A stretch of 64,000 bases of DNA, taken from NCBI GenBank assembly GCA_964542165.1, contig CAZITQ010000002.1, positions 1-64,000 on the forward strand, read 5' to 3'. The notes under the pieces were generated by a model. That model made no database searches and was not told where the DNA came from. It worked only from the letters and a program-made list of their open reading frames with translations. The position numbers were made by a program, and so were the translations under genes. Source of the stretch: CAYTBN01 sp964542165 (lineage in GTDB: Bacteria; Myxococcota_A; UBA796; UBA9615; CAYRNR01). Positions 52,901 through 62,900 of this stretch are shown one piece after another (positions within the stretch are counted from its first letter, which is position 1; the number at the start of each line of letters is the position of its first letter).

Positions 52901-55900
52901 CGGTCGCTCGGCCCCTGGAGCCCATGGACGTCCCCCTGGAGGGGCTGACGCTGATCGAGGCCAGCGCGGGCACCGGCAAGACCTACACCATCGCCAACCT
53001 CTACCTGCGGCTGGTGGTCGAGCGCGGCCTGACCGTGGACGAGATCCTGGTGGTCACCTTCACCGAGGCCGCCACCGCCGAGCTCCAGGACCGGGTTCGG
53101 CGCCGCCTGCGGGCCGCCCTGGACGCCGCGACGGGGCGGGGAACCGACGACGAGGTGAGCGTGCTCCTGGGGCGTGTCGGGGAGTCCACCGCCCAGCGGC
53201 GGCTCCAGATCGCGCTGGCCGACTTCGACGAGGCGGCGATCTCGACGATCCACGGGTTCTGCCGACGGATGCTCCAGGAGAACGCCTTCGAGAGCGGCGT
53301 TCCCTTCGACATCGAGCTGGAGGCGGATCAGGGACCGCTGCACGACGAGCTCCTCGCCGATTTCTGGGCCCGGGAGGTCGCGGGGGCGGATCCCCTGTGG
53401 GTCGCGGCGCTGCGCGGACGCAAGGAGACCGCCGACGCCCTGTCCAGGCTGCTGAAGATCGCCATCGCCAGCCCGGACACCGCGGTGGTCCCCGAACGAG
53501 TGGATCCCGAGGACGGTCCGGCGGTCTTCCGCGCCGCGTTCGCCGCCGCCAGGCAAGCGTGGCTGGCCCACCGGGACGCGGTGGAGTCGGAGCTCCTCTA
53601 CTCCACGGCCCTCAACCGAGCCCGGTACCAGGTCAAGACCCTCGGGCCCCTGATCGGCGCCCTGGATCGCTGGTTCGTGAACGAAGAACCCCGGGATCCG
53701 ACCCTCCCGGCGAACCTGGAGAAGCTCGTCCCCGAGGCCCTGGCCCGGGGAACGAAGAAGAACCAGGATCCCCCGTCGAGCCCCTTCTACTCCGCCTGCC
53801 GGGACCTGGTGGCGACCCGGCAGATCTTCGACCGCCAGCGGCTGGCCCTGCGACGCCGACTGGTCGACTACGCCCGCGCCGAACACGGCCCCCGCAAGGT
53901 CGAGCGCAACTGCCTGTCCTTCGACGACCTGCTGCACCGCCTGGACGGCGCCCTGGCAGGTGAGGGGGGCGAACGGCTGGCCCGGGCCATCCGCCGTCGC
54001 TACCGCGCCGCCCTGATCGACGAGTTCCAGGACACGGATCCGGTGCAATACCGGATCTTTCACGCGATCTACGGAGGACGCAGGGAACCCCTGTTCCTGA
54101 TCGGCGATCCCAAGCAGTCGATCTACGCCTTCCGGGGGGCCGACGTCTTCGCCTACCTGCGGGCCGTGGCCGACGCCGGCGACCGCGGGTACACCCTGGG
54201 CATCAACTGGCGGTCGGATCCCTCGCTGATCCGGGCGGTCAATCACCTGTTCGGCCGGGCCGAACGGCCTTTCGTGTTCGATCGGATCCGGTTCGGCCCC
54301 GTGGACGCCCGCCCCGGCTCCCGGGACGCACTGCGGATCGACGGAAGCACCCCACCTCCTCTGCAGATCCGTTTCGTGTCGCGGGACGGGTCTCCGGGGC
54401 GCCCGGGGACACACAACGCGATCACGGGGGTGTACAGCGACAGGGCGCTGGTCCAGCAGGTGGCAGCCGACATCGCCCGCCTGCTGGCGAGCGACGCGAC
54501 GCTGACGCCCACCGATGGCGGAGCGCCACGCGACCTGCGGGCCGGTGACGTGGCCGTGCTGGTCCGGACCAACCGCCAGGCCATGGCCATGCAGCGGGCC
54601 CTGCGCCAGCTGCGGATCCCATCGGTGCTGCGCAGCCAGGAGACGGTGCTGGCGGCCGACGAGGCAGGCGAGCTGCTCACCCTGCTGCAAGCCGTGAACG
54701 AACCCGGCGATCCGGGAGGGGTGCGCAGCGCGCTGGCCACCTCGGTGGTGGGGCTGACCGGCGATCAGATCGCCGCGCTCCGCGAGGACGACCGGGCCTG
54801 GGAGGTCTGGGCGCGCCGCGTGCGGAGCTGGCGCGACACCTGGGAGCACAGCGGTTTCATCCAGATGTTCCGCAGGGTCCTCGAGACCCGTCCGGAGGCC
54901 GCCGCGCCACCGGCCCACGCCCGCCTGCTCGCCCGGGTCGACGGCGAACGGAGGATGACCAACCTGCTGCACCTGGCCGAGCTCGTCCACCGGGCCGAGG
55001 TCCAGGGTCGCCTGGGATGCGGCGGTCTGCTGCGCTGGCTGGCCCGCCAGATCGCCGACCCCCGGCAGCAGACCGAGGCCGGAGAGCTGCGTCTGGAGAG
55101 CGACGAGCTGGCGGTGCAGCTGGTCACGATCCACAAGAGCAAGGGGCTGCAGTACCCGGTGGTGTACTGCCCCTTCCTCTGGAAACGCCGGGGGGTCGAC
55201 AACAAGAAGCCCTTCGTCTTCCACGATCCGACGCGCGGCGACCGGACCGCGCTGGACCTGGGCTCGGACGAGCTGGGGGCCCACCACGCGCTGGCCGAGC
55301 GGGAGTCGCTGGCGGAGGACCAGCGACTGCTCTACGTGGCGCTGACCCGGGCCGAGCACCTCTGCGTCACCGTCTGGGGGGCGTTCACCAGCGCGGGCTC
55401 GTCCTCCCTGGGGTACCTGCTCCATCGGCCCCGGGGTGTGGTCGACCCGGGCCGCCTCGACAAACACCTCCGCGGCCTGGATGACGAGCGAATCCGCTCG
55501 GAGCTGGCGGCGATCGCAGCCGCTGCGGACGGCACGATCGGTGTGACGGACCTGTCCCCGGATCCCGCGCCGAACGTGCGCGTCTCGGCGGACGATCGGC
55601 GACCGCTGAGAGCCCGGGAAGCCCAGCGCACCCTCCACCTCCCCTGGTGGCCCTCGTCGTTCTCGCGCCTGGCCGCATCGGAGGAGGCGCTCACCCCCGA
55701 AGAGGCCGAGGGGCTGGATCGGGACCGGAAGGCCGACGCCACGACCCCTACGCGGTCAGCCCCCGGACCGGGCGCCCGGATCCCGCTGTGGGAATTCCCC
55801 AAGGGAGCCCGCCCCGGGTCGTGCATCCACGAGATCTACGAGCACCTGGATTTCCAGGACCCCGACGACCTGGGCGCCCTGGTGGAGGCCCGGTTGGCCC

Positions 55901-56538
55901 GCTTCGGGCTGCCCGCCGATCGCTGGGGCGACGTACTCGAAGGCGCGATCCGCGACAGCCTGTCCACCCCCCTGGACCGGGCGACGGGTCGCCTGAGCCT
56001 GGCGGGGATCCCGGCGGGGCGGCGAATCAACGAGATGGAGTTCATCTTCCCGGTGGCCCTCGATGGCAGCCACCGTCTGACCGCGGACCGCCTGGCCGCC
56101 GTGCTGGCGCGCCACGGAGGATTCGCCGCACGCTACGCGCCCCGCGTCCGCGGGCTGGGATTCCACGCCTTGCGCGGCTTCCTGCGGGGCTTCATCGACC
56201 TGACCTTCGAGTTCGAGGGCCGCTGGTACGTGGCGGACTACAAGTCCAACTGGCTGGGGGAGACCCGGGACCACTACAGCGGCGACGGGCTCTGGTCGGC
56301 CATGTCGGGCCACCACTACGTCCTGCAGTACCTGCTGTACCTGGTGGCCCTGCACCGCCACCTCCGCGTGCGGCTGCCGGGCTACGACCCGGACCGGCAC
56401 CTGGGGGGCGCCTACTACCTGTTCCTGCGCGGGATGGACCCGGTGACCGGACCGTCGCGTGGCGTGTTCGAGGACCGGCCACCCGCAGCCCTGATCCGGG
56501 ATCTGTCCGCGCTGCTCGACGGGGAGGTCCCGCGATGA
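52897..56538 (+). CDS. recB: Exodeoxyribonuclease V subunit RecB
   Basis: The protein is 1213 aa, the helicase-nuclease subunit of RecBCD. UvrD-type helicase motifs are ASAGTGKTYT (22-31), ATVTFTEAAT-type VVTFTEAATAEL, LIDEFQDTDPVQY near 373, LFLIGDPKQSIYAFRGAD, VQLVTIHKSKGLQYPVVYCP and LLYVALTRAEHLC. The nuclease domain is intact: GSCIHEIYEHLDF near 975 and WYVADYKSNWLG near 1110 (catalytic Asp and Lys). It degrades and processes double-strand ends for recombination. It overlaps recC and recD by 4 nt each. Confidence 0.97.
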   Translation: MTVARPLEPMDVPLEGLTLIEASAGTGKTYTIANLYLRLVVERGLTVDEILVVTFTEAATAELQDRVRRRLRAALDAATGRGTDDEVSVLLGRVGESTAQRRLQIALADFDEAAISTIHGFCRRMLQENAFESGVPFDIELEADQGPLHDELLADFWAREVAGADPLWVAALRGRKETADALSRLLKIAIASPDTAVVPERVDPEDGPAVFRAAFAAARQAWLAHRDAVESELLYSTALNRARYQVKTLGPLIGALDRWFVNEEPRDPTLPANLEKLVPEALARGTKKNQDPPSSPFYSACRDLVATRQIFDRQRLALRRRLVDYARAEHGPRKVERNCLSFDDLLHRLDGALAGEGGERLARAIRRRYRAALIDEFQDTDPVQYRIFHAIYGGRREPLFLIGDPKQSIYAFRGADVFAYLRAVADAGDRGYTLGINWRSDPSLIRAVNHLFGRAERPFVFDRIRFGPVDARPGSRDALRIDGSTPPPLQIRFVSRDGSPGRPGTHNAITGVYSDRALVQQVAADIARLLASDATLTPTDGGAPRDLRAGDVAVLVRTNRQAMAMQRALRQLRIPSVLRSQETVLAADEAGELLTLLQAVNEPGDPGGVRSALATSVVGLTGDQIAALREDDRAWEVWARRVRSWRDTWEHSGFIQMFRRVLETRPEAAAPPAHARLLARVDGERRMTNLLHLAELVHRAEVQGRLGCGGLLRWLARQIADPRQQTEAGELRLESDELAVQLVTIHKSKGLQYPVVYCPFLWKRRGVDNKKPFVFHDPTRGDRTALDLGSDELGAHHALAERESLAEDQRLLYVALTRAEHLCVTVWGAFTSAGSSSLGYLLHRPRGVVDPGRLDKHLRGLDDERIRSELAAIAAAADGTIGVTDLSPDPAPNVRVSADDRRPLRAREAQRTLHLPWWPSSFSRLAASEEALTPEEAEGLDRDRKADATTPTRSAPGPGARIPLWEFPKGARPGSCIHEIYEHLDFQDPDDLGALVEARLARFGLPADRWGDVLEGAIRDSLSTPLDRATGRLSLAGIPAGRRINEMEFIFPVALDGSHRLTADRLAAVLARHGGFAARYAPRVRGLGFHALRGFLRGFIDLTFEFEGRWYVADYKSNWLGETRDHYSGDGLWSAMSGHHYVLQYLLYLVALHRHLRVRLPGYDPDRHLGGAYYLFLRGMDPVTGPSRGVFEDRPPAALIRDLSALLDGEVPR

Positions 56539-58409
56539 CGGCGACCCTCGACGACCTGCTGGCCGCGGGGGCGGTGACCCCCTTCGACGCCCACTTCGGG
56601 CGCACCGTCTCCCGGCTCGCGGGCAGCGACGATCCCCTCGTCCCCCTGGGAGCCGCCGCGGCTTGCCACGCCTCGGGGACCGGTCACGTCTGCGTCGACC
56701 TGCCGGTCCTGGCCGGGACGCCGATCACCGCTGTGGAGGACGAAGGAGAGGAGCCTCGACGCTGGCCGGCGCTCGAGCCCTGGCTCGACGCCCTGCGCGA
56801 CAGCGGCGTGGCGGGCGATGGCGAACGGGCGACGCCGCTGGTGCTCGACGGCGCTGGCCGCCTCTACCTCACCCGCTACTGGCGATACCAGGACGACCTG
56901 GCGAGCCGCCTGCTGGACCGCGCCCGGGAGCGGGGCGGCGAGGTGGACGAGCCCCTGCTGGTCGATGGCCTGGGTCGCCACTTCGGTCCCCCGCCGCCCG
57001 GGGAGGAGACCGACCTGCAACGCCTCGCCGCGGCCACCGCGGTCCTGCGCCGACTGACGGTGGTCTCGGGCGGACCGGGGACGGGCAAGACGGCCACCGT
57101 GGTCCGGATCCTCGCGCTGCTGGCGGAACAGGCGCGGGCGGCGGGCCAGCCCCCGCCCCGGGTTCGCCTGGCCGCCCCCACGGGCAAGGCCGCGGCCCGA
57201 CTCTCCTCCTCGATCCGGGACGCCCTGGCCCGTGCCGGAGGGGGAGAGGTCGCGGATGACCTGCCCACCCGGGCCTCGACCATCCACCGGTTGCTCCGCC
57301 GCCGCTGGGACGCCCCCCACCGGTTCGCCCACGACCGCGAGCGTCCCCTGCCCGCCGACGTGGTGGTGATCGACGAGACCTCGATGGTCGACCTGGCGCT
57401 GCTGGCCAAGCTCGTGGAGGCGGTCCCGGACACCGCACGGCTGATCCTGCTGGGCGATCGGGACCAGCTGGCGTCGGTGGAGGCCGGCTCGGCCATGGGG
57501 GACATCGGCAATACCGGAGGCGCCATCGGGCGATCGGCGTCCTTCGCCTCGCGGCTGGCGCGGATCACCGGCCAGGCCGTACCCGGCACGCCGGGGGAGC
57601 ACACCGGCGGGCTGGGCGACTGCGTGGTTCAGCTCGTCCACAGCTACCGGTTCGGGCCCGACAGCGGCATCGGCCGGCTCGCCGACGCCGTCAACCGGGG
57701 CGCGGCCGACGAGGCCCTGGCCCTGCTCCGGGATCCCTCGCTGACCGACGTGGCGCTGCTGGAGGTGGCAGACGAGTCCGGCATCGAACCGCGGGTCGTC
57801 CCCCTGCTCCGGCGCGGGTACTCCCCCTACCTGGACGCAGGAGACGTCGCCGCGCGACTGGAGGCCCTCGACCACTTCCGGGTGCTCTGCGCCCACCGCC
57901 GCGGGCCAGGGAGTGTGGAGGCCATCAACACCCTGGCCGAGGCGGAGTTCACGCGCACCTCGTGGCTGCGACCCGGCGCGGTCGAGTACCCGGGCCGCCC
58001 GGTGCTCCTGACCCGCAACGACCACACCTTGGGCCTGTTCAACGGCGACGCCGGCGTGATCGCCGAGTCGGACGACGGCGGCCTCGACGCGGTCTTCCCG
58101 GCCGAGGACGGCGGAACCCGCACCCTGGCCCCCTCCCGCCTCCCCCCCCACGAGACCCTGTTCGCCACCACCGTCCACCGCAGCCAGGGCTCGGAGGTCG
58201 ACGAGGTGCTGGTGGTCCTCCCCCTGCGCCCTTCGCCGATCCTCACCCGCGAGCTGCTGTACACCGCCGTCACCCGGGCCCGTGCGGCGGTGACCCTCTG
58301 CGCATCGGAGGCCTCCCTGCGCGCGGCTATCGGGCGTAGGTCGCAGCGCACGTCGGGACTCCGCGAGAGGTTGTGGGGGAACGGCCCACGGAGGGGAGAG
58401 GTGGGATGA
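56535..58409 (+). CDS. recD: Exodeoxyribonuclease V subunit RecD
   Basis: The protein is 624 aa, the 5'-3' helicase of RecBCD. Motifs are VVSGGPGTGKTATVVRIL (Walker A), APTGKAAARLSSSI, VVIDETSMVDLALLAKLV (Walker B), LLGDRDQLASVEAG and TTVHRSQGSEVDEVLVVLP. A GG/S-rich insertion is present near 300-330. It is the last gene of the recC-recB-recD operon (ATG overlapping the recB stop codon). After it, a 12-nt direct repeat GGGATGACCGCA occurs twice within about 40 nt. Confidence 0.97.
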   Translation: MTATLDDLLAAGAVTPFDAHFGRTVSRLAGSDDPLVPLGAAAACHASGTGHVCVDLPVLAGTPITAVEDEGEEPRRWPALEPWLDALRDSGVAGDGERATPLVLDGAGRLYLTRYWRYQDDLASRLLDRARERGGEVDEPLLVDGLGRHFGPPPPGEETDLQRLAAATAVLRRLTVVSGGPGTGKTATVVRILALLAEQARAAGQPPPRVRLAAPTGKAAARLSSSIRDALARAGGGEVADDLPTRASTIHRLLRRRWDAPHRFAHDRERPLPADVVVIDETSMVDLALLAKLVEAVPDTARLILLGDRDQLASVEAGSAMGDIGNTGGAIGRSASFASRLARITGQAVPGTPGEHTGGLGDCVVQLVHSYRFGPDSGIGRLADAVNRGAADEALALLRDPSLTDVALLEVADESGIEPRVVPLLRRGYSPYLDAGDVAARLEALDHFRVLCAHRRGPGSVEAINTLAEAEFTRTSWLRPGAVEYPGRPVLLTRNDHTLGLFNGDAGVIAESDDGGLDAVFPAEDGGTRTLAPSRLPPHETLFATTVHRSQGSEVDEVLVVLPLRPSPILTRELLYTAVTRARAAVTLCASEASLRAAIGRRSQRTSGLRERLWGNGPRRGEVG

Positions 58410-58469
58410 CCGCACCCCGGACGGGATGACCGCAACGCCGGGGCTTGGGTCCCACCTGCCCGGAGCCGT

Positions 58470-58475
58470 TACACT
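58470..58475 (+). promoter_or_regulatory. -10-like TACACT
   Basis: TACACT with a TTGGGT -35-like element 19 nt upstream (58445-58450) precedes the MopE-repeat lipoprotein gene. A GGGAGAGG ribosome-binding site lies before the ATG at 58517. Confidence 0.45.
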
Positions 58476-58516
58476 ACATCGTGACCCGCTGGGTCCCACC
58501 GGGAGAGGGGAGCTCG

Positions 58517-61312
58517 ATGACCACGCGCTACGGGATCTGGATCCTGCTGTCGGCGTTCCTGTGGGCCGCCGGATGTCCGACGGACCCGGACGACGACACC
58601 TCCGGAGACGACGACACCACCACGGGGGACGACGACACCTCCACGGGGGACGACGACACCACCGCCGGGGACGACGACACCACCGCCGGGGACGACGACT
58701 CCACCGGGGACGACGACGACTCCACTGGAGACGACGACACCACGGAGGCGACGGACGCGGATGGGGACGGGTTCCCGGCCGAGGACGACTGCGACGACGG
58801 GGACCCCGACACCTTCCCCGGGGCCGAGGAGCAGTGCGACGGTCTGGACAACGACTGCGACGGATCCGTGCCGGCCGACGAGACCGACGACGACGGAGAT
58901 GGGGTCGGCGAATGCGACGGTGACTGCGACGACACCGACGCGGGCAACTACCCCGGCAACGCCGAGGCCTGTGATGGGCTGGACAACGACTGCGACGGAC
59001 TCGTCGACGGTGACGACCCCGACATACCCGACGACGACGGGGACGGGGCGCACGCCTGCATCGACTGCGACGACGCCGACGCCGGCAACTACCCCGGCAA
59101 CGCCGAGGCCTGCGACGGGCTCGACAACGACTGCGACGGAGCCCCCGGGCCCGACGAGGTGGACGACGACGGGGACGGCAGTCTCTTGTGCGAGGGAGAC
59201 TGCGACGACGGGGATCCGGACGTCTACCCCGGGGCGGCGGAGCAATGTGACACCCTCGACAACGACTGCGACGGGGAGGTCGACGAGGACACGGGCGACG
59301 ATCTGGACGGCGACGGGTTCAATCCCTGTCTGGGGGACTGCGACGACGCAGACCCGACGGTCCATCCCGGCGCGGTGGAGATCTGCGACGGGCTCGACAA
59401 CGACTGTGACGGGGCCCTGCCGATCCCGGAACAGGACACGGACGGAGACGGCTGGGCCCTGTGCGAGGGGGACTGCGACGACGCGGATCCGGCGCAGAGC
59501 CCGGCCGACGGGGACGGCGACGGATTCAGCTCCTGCGACGGCGACTGCGACGACGGCGACCCGGACCTGAGCCCCGCCGATCTGGACGGCGACGGCGTCT
59601 CCTCCTGTGACGGGGACTGCGACGACCTGGATCCCTTCGACTTCCCGGGCAACCTCGAGGCCTGCGACGGCGTGGACAATGACTGCGACGGACTCGTGGA
59701 CGGCGACGACCCCGACGTGCCCGACGGGGACGGGGACGGCGCGGATGCCTGTGAGGACTGCGACGACGCCGATCCGGACAACCACCCGGCCGCCACCGAG
59801 GCCTGCGACGGCCACGACAACGACTGCGACGGGCTCGTCGACGGCGACGATCCCGACGTCCCCGATGGGGACGGCGACGGGGTCAGCGCCTGCGAGGACT
59901 GCGACGACGGCGATCCCCTGGTCTACCCGGGGAACCTCGAGACCTGCGACGGTCAGGACAACGACTGCGACGGGCTCGTCGACGGCGACGACCCGGACAC
60001 ACCGGACGACGACGGGGACGGCAGCGGCGCCTGCGAGGACTGCGACGACGACGATCCCGCCCTGAACCACACCGACGCGGATGGGGACGGTGTCACCTCG
60101 TGCGACGGGGATTGCGACGACGGCGACCTCGACAACTACCTGGGCAACGCCGAGGTCTGCGACGGTCAGGACAACGACTGCGATGGTCTGGTCGACGGGG
60201 ACGACGGCGACGTGCAGCCCGACATCCCCTGGTACCTGGACGGCGACGGCGACGGATTCGGCGACCCGGCCGAGGTCGCCTACGCCTGCGATCCTCCCCA
60301 GGACCACGTGGAAGACGCCACCGACTGCGACGACGCCGACCCGGACAGCTACCCCGGGGCACCCGAGCAGTGGTACGACGGCGTGGACCAGGACTGCGCC
60401 GGCGACGGCGACTACGACCAGGACGGGGACGGGGACGACGCCGAGGCCCACGGCGGCACGGACTGCGACGACCTGGATCCAGCGGTCTGGGGCAACAACG
60501 GCTGCCCTCCCCCGGTCACCTGCACCCACCCCTCTCCGGCGACCCTGGAGGCCAGCGACCCCTTCGGCGCCGTGGACCTGCAGTTCGACGGGGACTGCAA
60601 CGCCTATGTCTCGTCCATCATCAGCGGCGCGGACTACGTCTACGTCATCGACGAGCCGGGCAACGTTTCCGTGATCTACGGCTACTCGGACTACAACACC
60701 CCCGCCATCGCCGTGGACCCGGTGACCGGCCTGGTCGCCGCCTCCTACAACAACAACGGCTCCCAGGCGATCGGCTACCAGAACCCGACGACCATCGATC
60801 CGGTGGTCTACGGCACCTACACCTCGGGCGGCCTGTGGGACGACTGGTTCATGAATCAGTGCACCAGCTCCATCGTCATGGACGCAGCGGGCTGCATCTG
60901 GACCCCGAACTTCGACGGCGACGGCACCCTGGTCTGCGTGGAGACCGGCGGCGGAACCACCCTGCTGGCCACCCTCCCCGCCCGGGTCGAGGGGGTGGAC
61001 CTGGACGGCGAGGAGCAGCTGTTCGCGTCGGCCGCGGACGTGATCTACGAGGTCGACAAGGTCACCGGCACCGCCACCGCGGTGTACACGGCGGGCGCCG
61101 ACGTGCTCGACCTGGTCGTCGACCACAACGGCGACATGTACGTCGAGACGGTGGACGGCGTCATCACCCTGGTGGCGAACGACGGGACCGTGTCGACCTT
61201 CGCCACCGTGGACGGCCAGGGCAAGCTCGCGATCTCGCCGGACCGCTACCTGGTGCGGATGATCCCCCACGCCGTGAGCTGGAACACCACCTACGAGGAG
61301 TGGGCCCTGTAA
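58517..61312 (+). CDS. Large lipoprotein with GDDD linker, about ten MopE-type repeats and beta-propeller
   Basis: The product is 931 aa with lipobox AAGC and Pro +2. Residues about 25-75 are a GDDD linker. Residues about 80-680 hold nine canonical and one divergent MopE-type (PF11617-like) repeat, each with CDDxDPxxxPG and CDGxDNDCDG cores; the tenth ends DQDCAGDG. Each repeat is expected to coordinate a cation (Ca2+, or Cu as in the original MopE), giving a rigid rod. The C-terminal 250 residues are a propeller-like domain (AIAVDPVTGLVAASYNNNGS, IVMDAAGCIWTPNFDGDG, LVVDHNGDMYVETVDG). The rod probably presents the propeller away from the membrane. The DNA of this region is highly repetitive and prone to copy-number change. 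Confidence 0.92.
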   Translation: MTTRYGIWILLSAFLWAAGCPTDPDDDTSGDDDTTTGDDDTSTGDDDTTAGDDDTTAGDDDSTGDDDDSTGDDDTTEATDADGDGFPAEDDCDDGDPDTFPGAEEQCDGLDNDCDGSVPADETDDDGDGVGECDGDCDDTDAGNYPGNAEACDGLDNDCDGLVDGDDPDIPDDDGDGAHACIDCDDADAGNYPGNAEACDGLDNDCDGAPGPDEVDDDGDGSLLCEGDCDDGDPDVYPGAAEQCDTLDNDCDGEVDEDTGDDLDGDGFNPCLGDCDDADPTVHPGAVEICDGLDNDCDGALPIPEQDTDGDGWALCEGDCDDADPAQSPADGDGDGFSSCDGDCDDGDPDLSPADLDGDGVSSCDGDCDDLDPFDFPGNLEACDGVDNDCDGLVDGDDPDVPDGDGDGADACEDCDDADPDNHPAATEACDGHDNDCDGLVDGDDPDVPDGDGDGVSACEDCDDGDPLVYPGNLETCDGQDNDCDGLVDGDDPDTPDDDGDGSGACEDCDDDDPALNHTDADGDGVTSCDGDCDDGDLDNYLGNAEVCDGQDNDCDGLVDGDDGDVQPDIPWYLDGDGDGFGDPAEVAYACDPPQDHVEDATDCDDADPDSYPGAPEQWYDGVDQDCAGDGDYDQDGDGDDAEAHGGTDCDDLDPAVWGNNGCPPPVTCTHPSPATLEASDPFGAVDLQFDGDCNAYVSSIISGADYVYVIDEPGNVSVIYGYSDYNTPAIAVDPVTGLVAASYNNNGSQAIGYQNPTTIDPVVYGTYTSGGLWDDWFMNQCTSSIVMDAAGCIWTPNFDGDGTLVCVETGGGTTLLATLPARVEGVDLDGEEQLFASAADVIYEVDKVTGTATAVYTAGADVLDLVVDHNGDMYVETVDGVITLVANDGTVSTFATVDGQGKLAISPDRYLVRMIPHAVSWNTTYEEWAL

Positions 61313-61337
61313 CCCGAACCCGTCCCGGGGGGGACAC

Positions 61338-62900
61338 GTGACTGGAGACCGACCTACTGCCCGGCGGGCACCCAGACGCCGCTCCTGGCCCGAGCGGATC
61401 GGGGTGCTGCTCCTCGGGATGCTGGTCGCACTCCTCCTCCTCGAGGGGACCCTCCGCCTGGGCGGCTGGCTGTTCCTGCAGCAGCAGGAGGCGCGGAACC
61501 GCCGGGCGCTGGCCGAGGCCGACTCGGTGGTGGTGCTCTGCCTCGGTGAGTCCACCACCGCCCTGGGCGGCGACGAGTCGTTCCCCTCCCAGTTGCAGGA
61601 CGTGCTCGACGAGTGGGCCGGCCCCGACCGCTTCAGCGTGGTCAACAAGGGGATCCCCGGGACCGACAGCTCGGTGATCCTCGAGCAGCTCGAGACCCAC
61701 CTGGACACCTACCAGCCCCGGATCGTGGTGGCGATGATGGGGGCCAACGACATGGGGGGAGCGATCCCCTTCGACGGCGTCCCGATGGCCGATCAGACCG
61801 GCTTCCCGCGGGGACTCAAGACTTACCGGCTGCTCCGCCTCGTCCTGGACCCGGACGCGTCGAACTCCCCCCCGGCGAAAGCCCTCGACCCGAAGGCCGC
61901 CCCCCCCGCGCCGCCTCGAAGGGATCGCAAGGCCCGCGCCAGCCTCCCCGCCGAGGGCGAGCGCGCGCGGAGCCTCTCGGACGCCGGCGACGAGACCGCT
62001 GCGACCCGGGCCTTCCAGACCGCCCTGGCGGCTCACCCGGACTACCCGGACCTGCTGGTGGAGGCCGCCCGCCACTACGAGCGGCTGGAGCTCCACGGAG
62101 AGGCCGCGGGGGCGTTCAGCCGCGCCACGGAGCTGGCCCCCGACCACGGGGATGCCTGGTTCGGCCTGGGACGGATCCTGCGCAAGGAGGAGCGCTTCGA
62201 GGAGGCCGCCGCCGCCTTCGAGCGTTCGGTGGACTCCGATCCGGTCGATCCGGTGACCCACGCCAGCCTGGCGCTGTGCTACGAGGAGCTGGGACGGATC
62301 GCCGACGCCCAGGCGTCCCTCGAACGCTCTCTGGCCCTCGATCCGGGGTCGCGGCGAACCGTGATCCGCGCCATCGACTTCTACGACGAGCACGACCTCC
62401 ACGACGAGGCCATGGCGCTGTTCGGCCGCATCGAGCGCCAGCCGGAACCCGACCCCGTGATGCTCGGGCGCATCGCCCGCTACCACCAGGCCGGTGGAGA
62501 CAGGCGCGGGGCGGACCGGGTGATGGAGCGGGCCGACCAGCAGCACCGCGCCACCTACTGTCCCATGACCCGCGACAACTACCGACGGCTCCACGCGACC
62601 GTGCGGGAGCGCGACACCCTCCTGGCCGCGGTCCAGTATCCCACCCGCCCCGTCGAGCCCCTGGAGCGGCTGTTCGAGGGCACCGATGGGCTCGTGGTGA
62701 TCGACAACGAGGCGAGCTTCGAGGAGGCCATCCGCGAGACCTCCTTCGGGACGATCTTCTCCGACGCGTGCTACGGCGACTTCGGCCACGCGACCCGGGC
62801 GGGCAATCGAATGCTGGCCGTGAACGTGGCCCGGGCGCTCTCGTCGACCTGGCTCGACTTGCCGGGGGCTCCGGCTCAGCTCAAGGGTGCGTCCCGGTAG
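61338..62900 (+). CDS. SGNH-hydrolase-like membrane protein with inserted TPR domain
   Basis: The protein is 520 aa with a GTG start. One transmembrane helix (IGVLLLGMLVALLLLEG) near 22-40 precedes the catalytic domain: VVLCLGESTTALGG (block I Ser), VVNKGIPGTDSSV, VVAMMGANDMGG (GxND), and near the C-terminus FSDACYGDFGHATRAGN (block V DxxH). Between GxND and DxxH lies an insertion of about 220 residues made of TPR-like helices (AGAFSRATELAPDHGDAWF). All four SGNH blocks are visible, so an esterase or acetylhydrolase activity is likely, perhaps on surface polysaccharide. The 3' end overlaps the convergent ATPase gene by 25 nt. Confidence 0.82.
   Translation: MTGDRPTARRAPRRRSWPERIGVLLLGMLVALLLLEGTLRLGGWLFLQQQEARNRRALAEADSVVVLCLGESTTALGGDESFPSQLQDVLDEWAGPDRFSVVNKGIPGTDSSVILEQLETHLDTYQPRIVVAMMGANDMGGAIPFDGVPMADQTGFPRGLKTYRLLRLVLDPDASNSPPAKALDPKAAPPAPPRRDRKARASLPAEGERARSLSDAGDETAATRAFQTALAAHPDYPDLLVEAARHYERLELHGEAAGAFSRATELAPDHGDAWFGLGRILRKEERFEEAAAAFERSVDSDPVDPVTHASLALCYEELGRIADAQASLERSLALDPGSRRTVIRAIDFYDEHDLHDEAMALFGRIERQPEPDPVMLGRIARYHQAGGDRRGADRVMERADQQHRATYCPMTRDNYRRLHATVRERDTLLAAVQYPTRPVEPLERLFEGTDGLVVIDNEASFEEAIRETSFGTIFSDACYGDFGHATRAGNRMLAVNVARALSSTWLDLPGAPAQLKGASR

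Noticed and set aside
58600..60300. Possible CRISPR-like array from regular repeats
   Set aside because: The periodicity is in-frame protein repeats (MopE units and GDDD linker) with no unique spacers.
58469..61708. 1079-codon minus-strand open frame
   Set aside because: It is the mirror of the Asp-rich MopE repeats (Val/Ala/Gly-rich nonsense) and has no domain.
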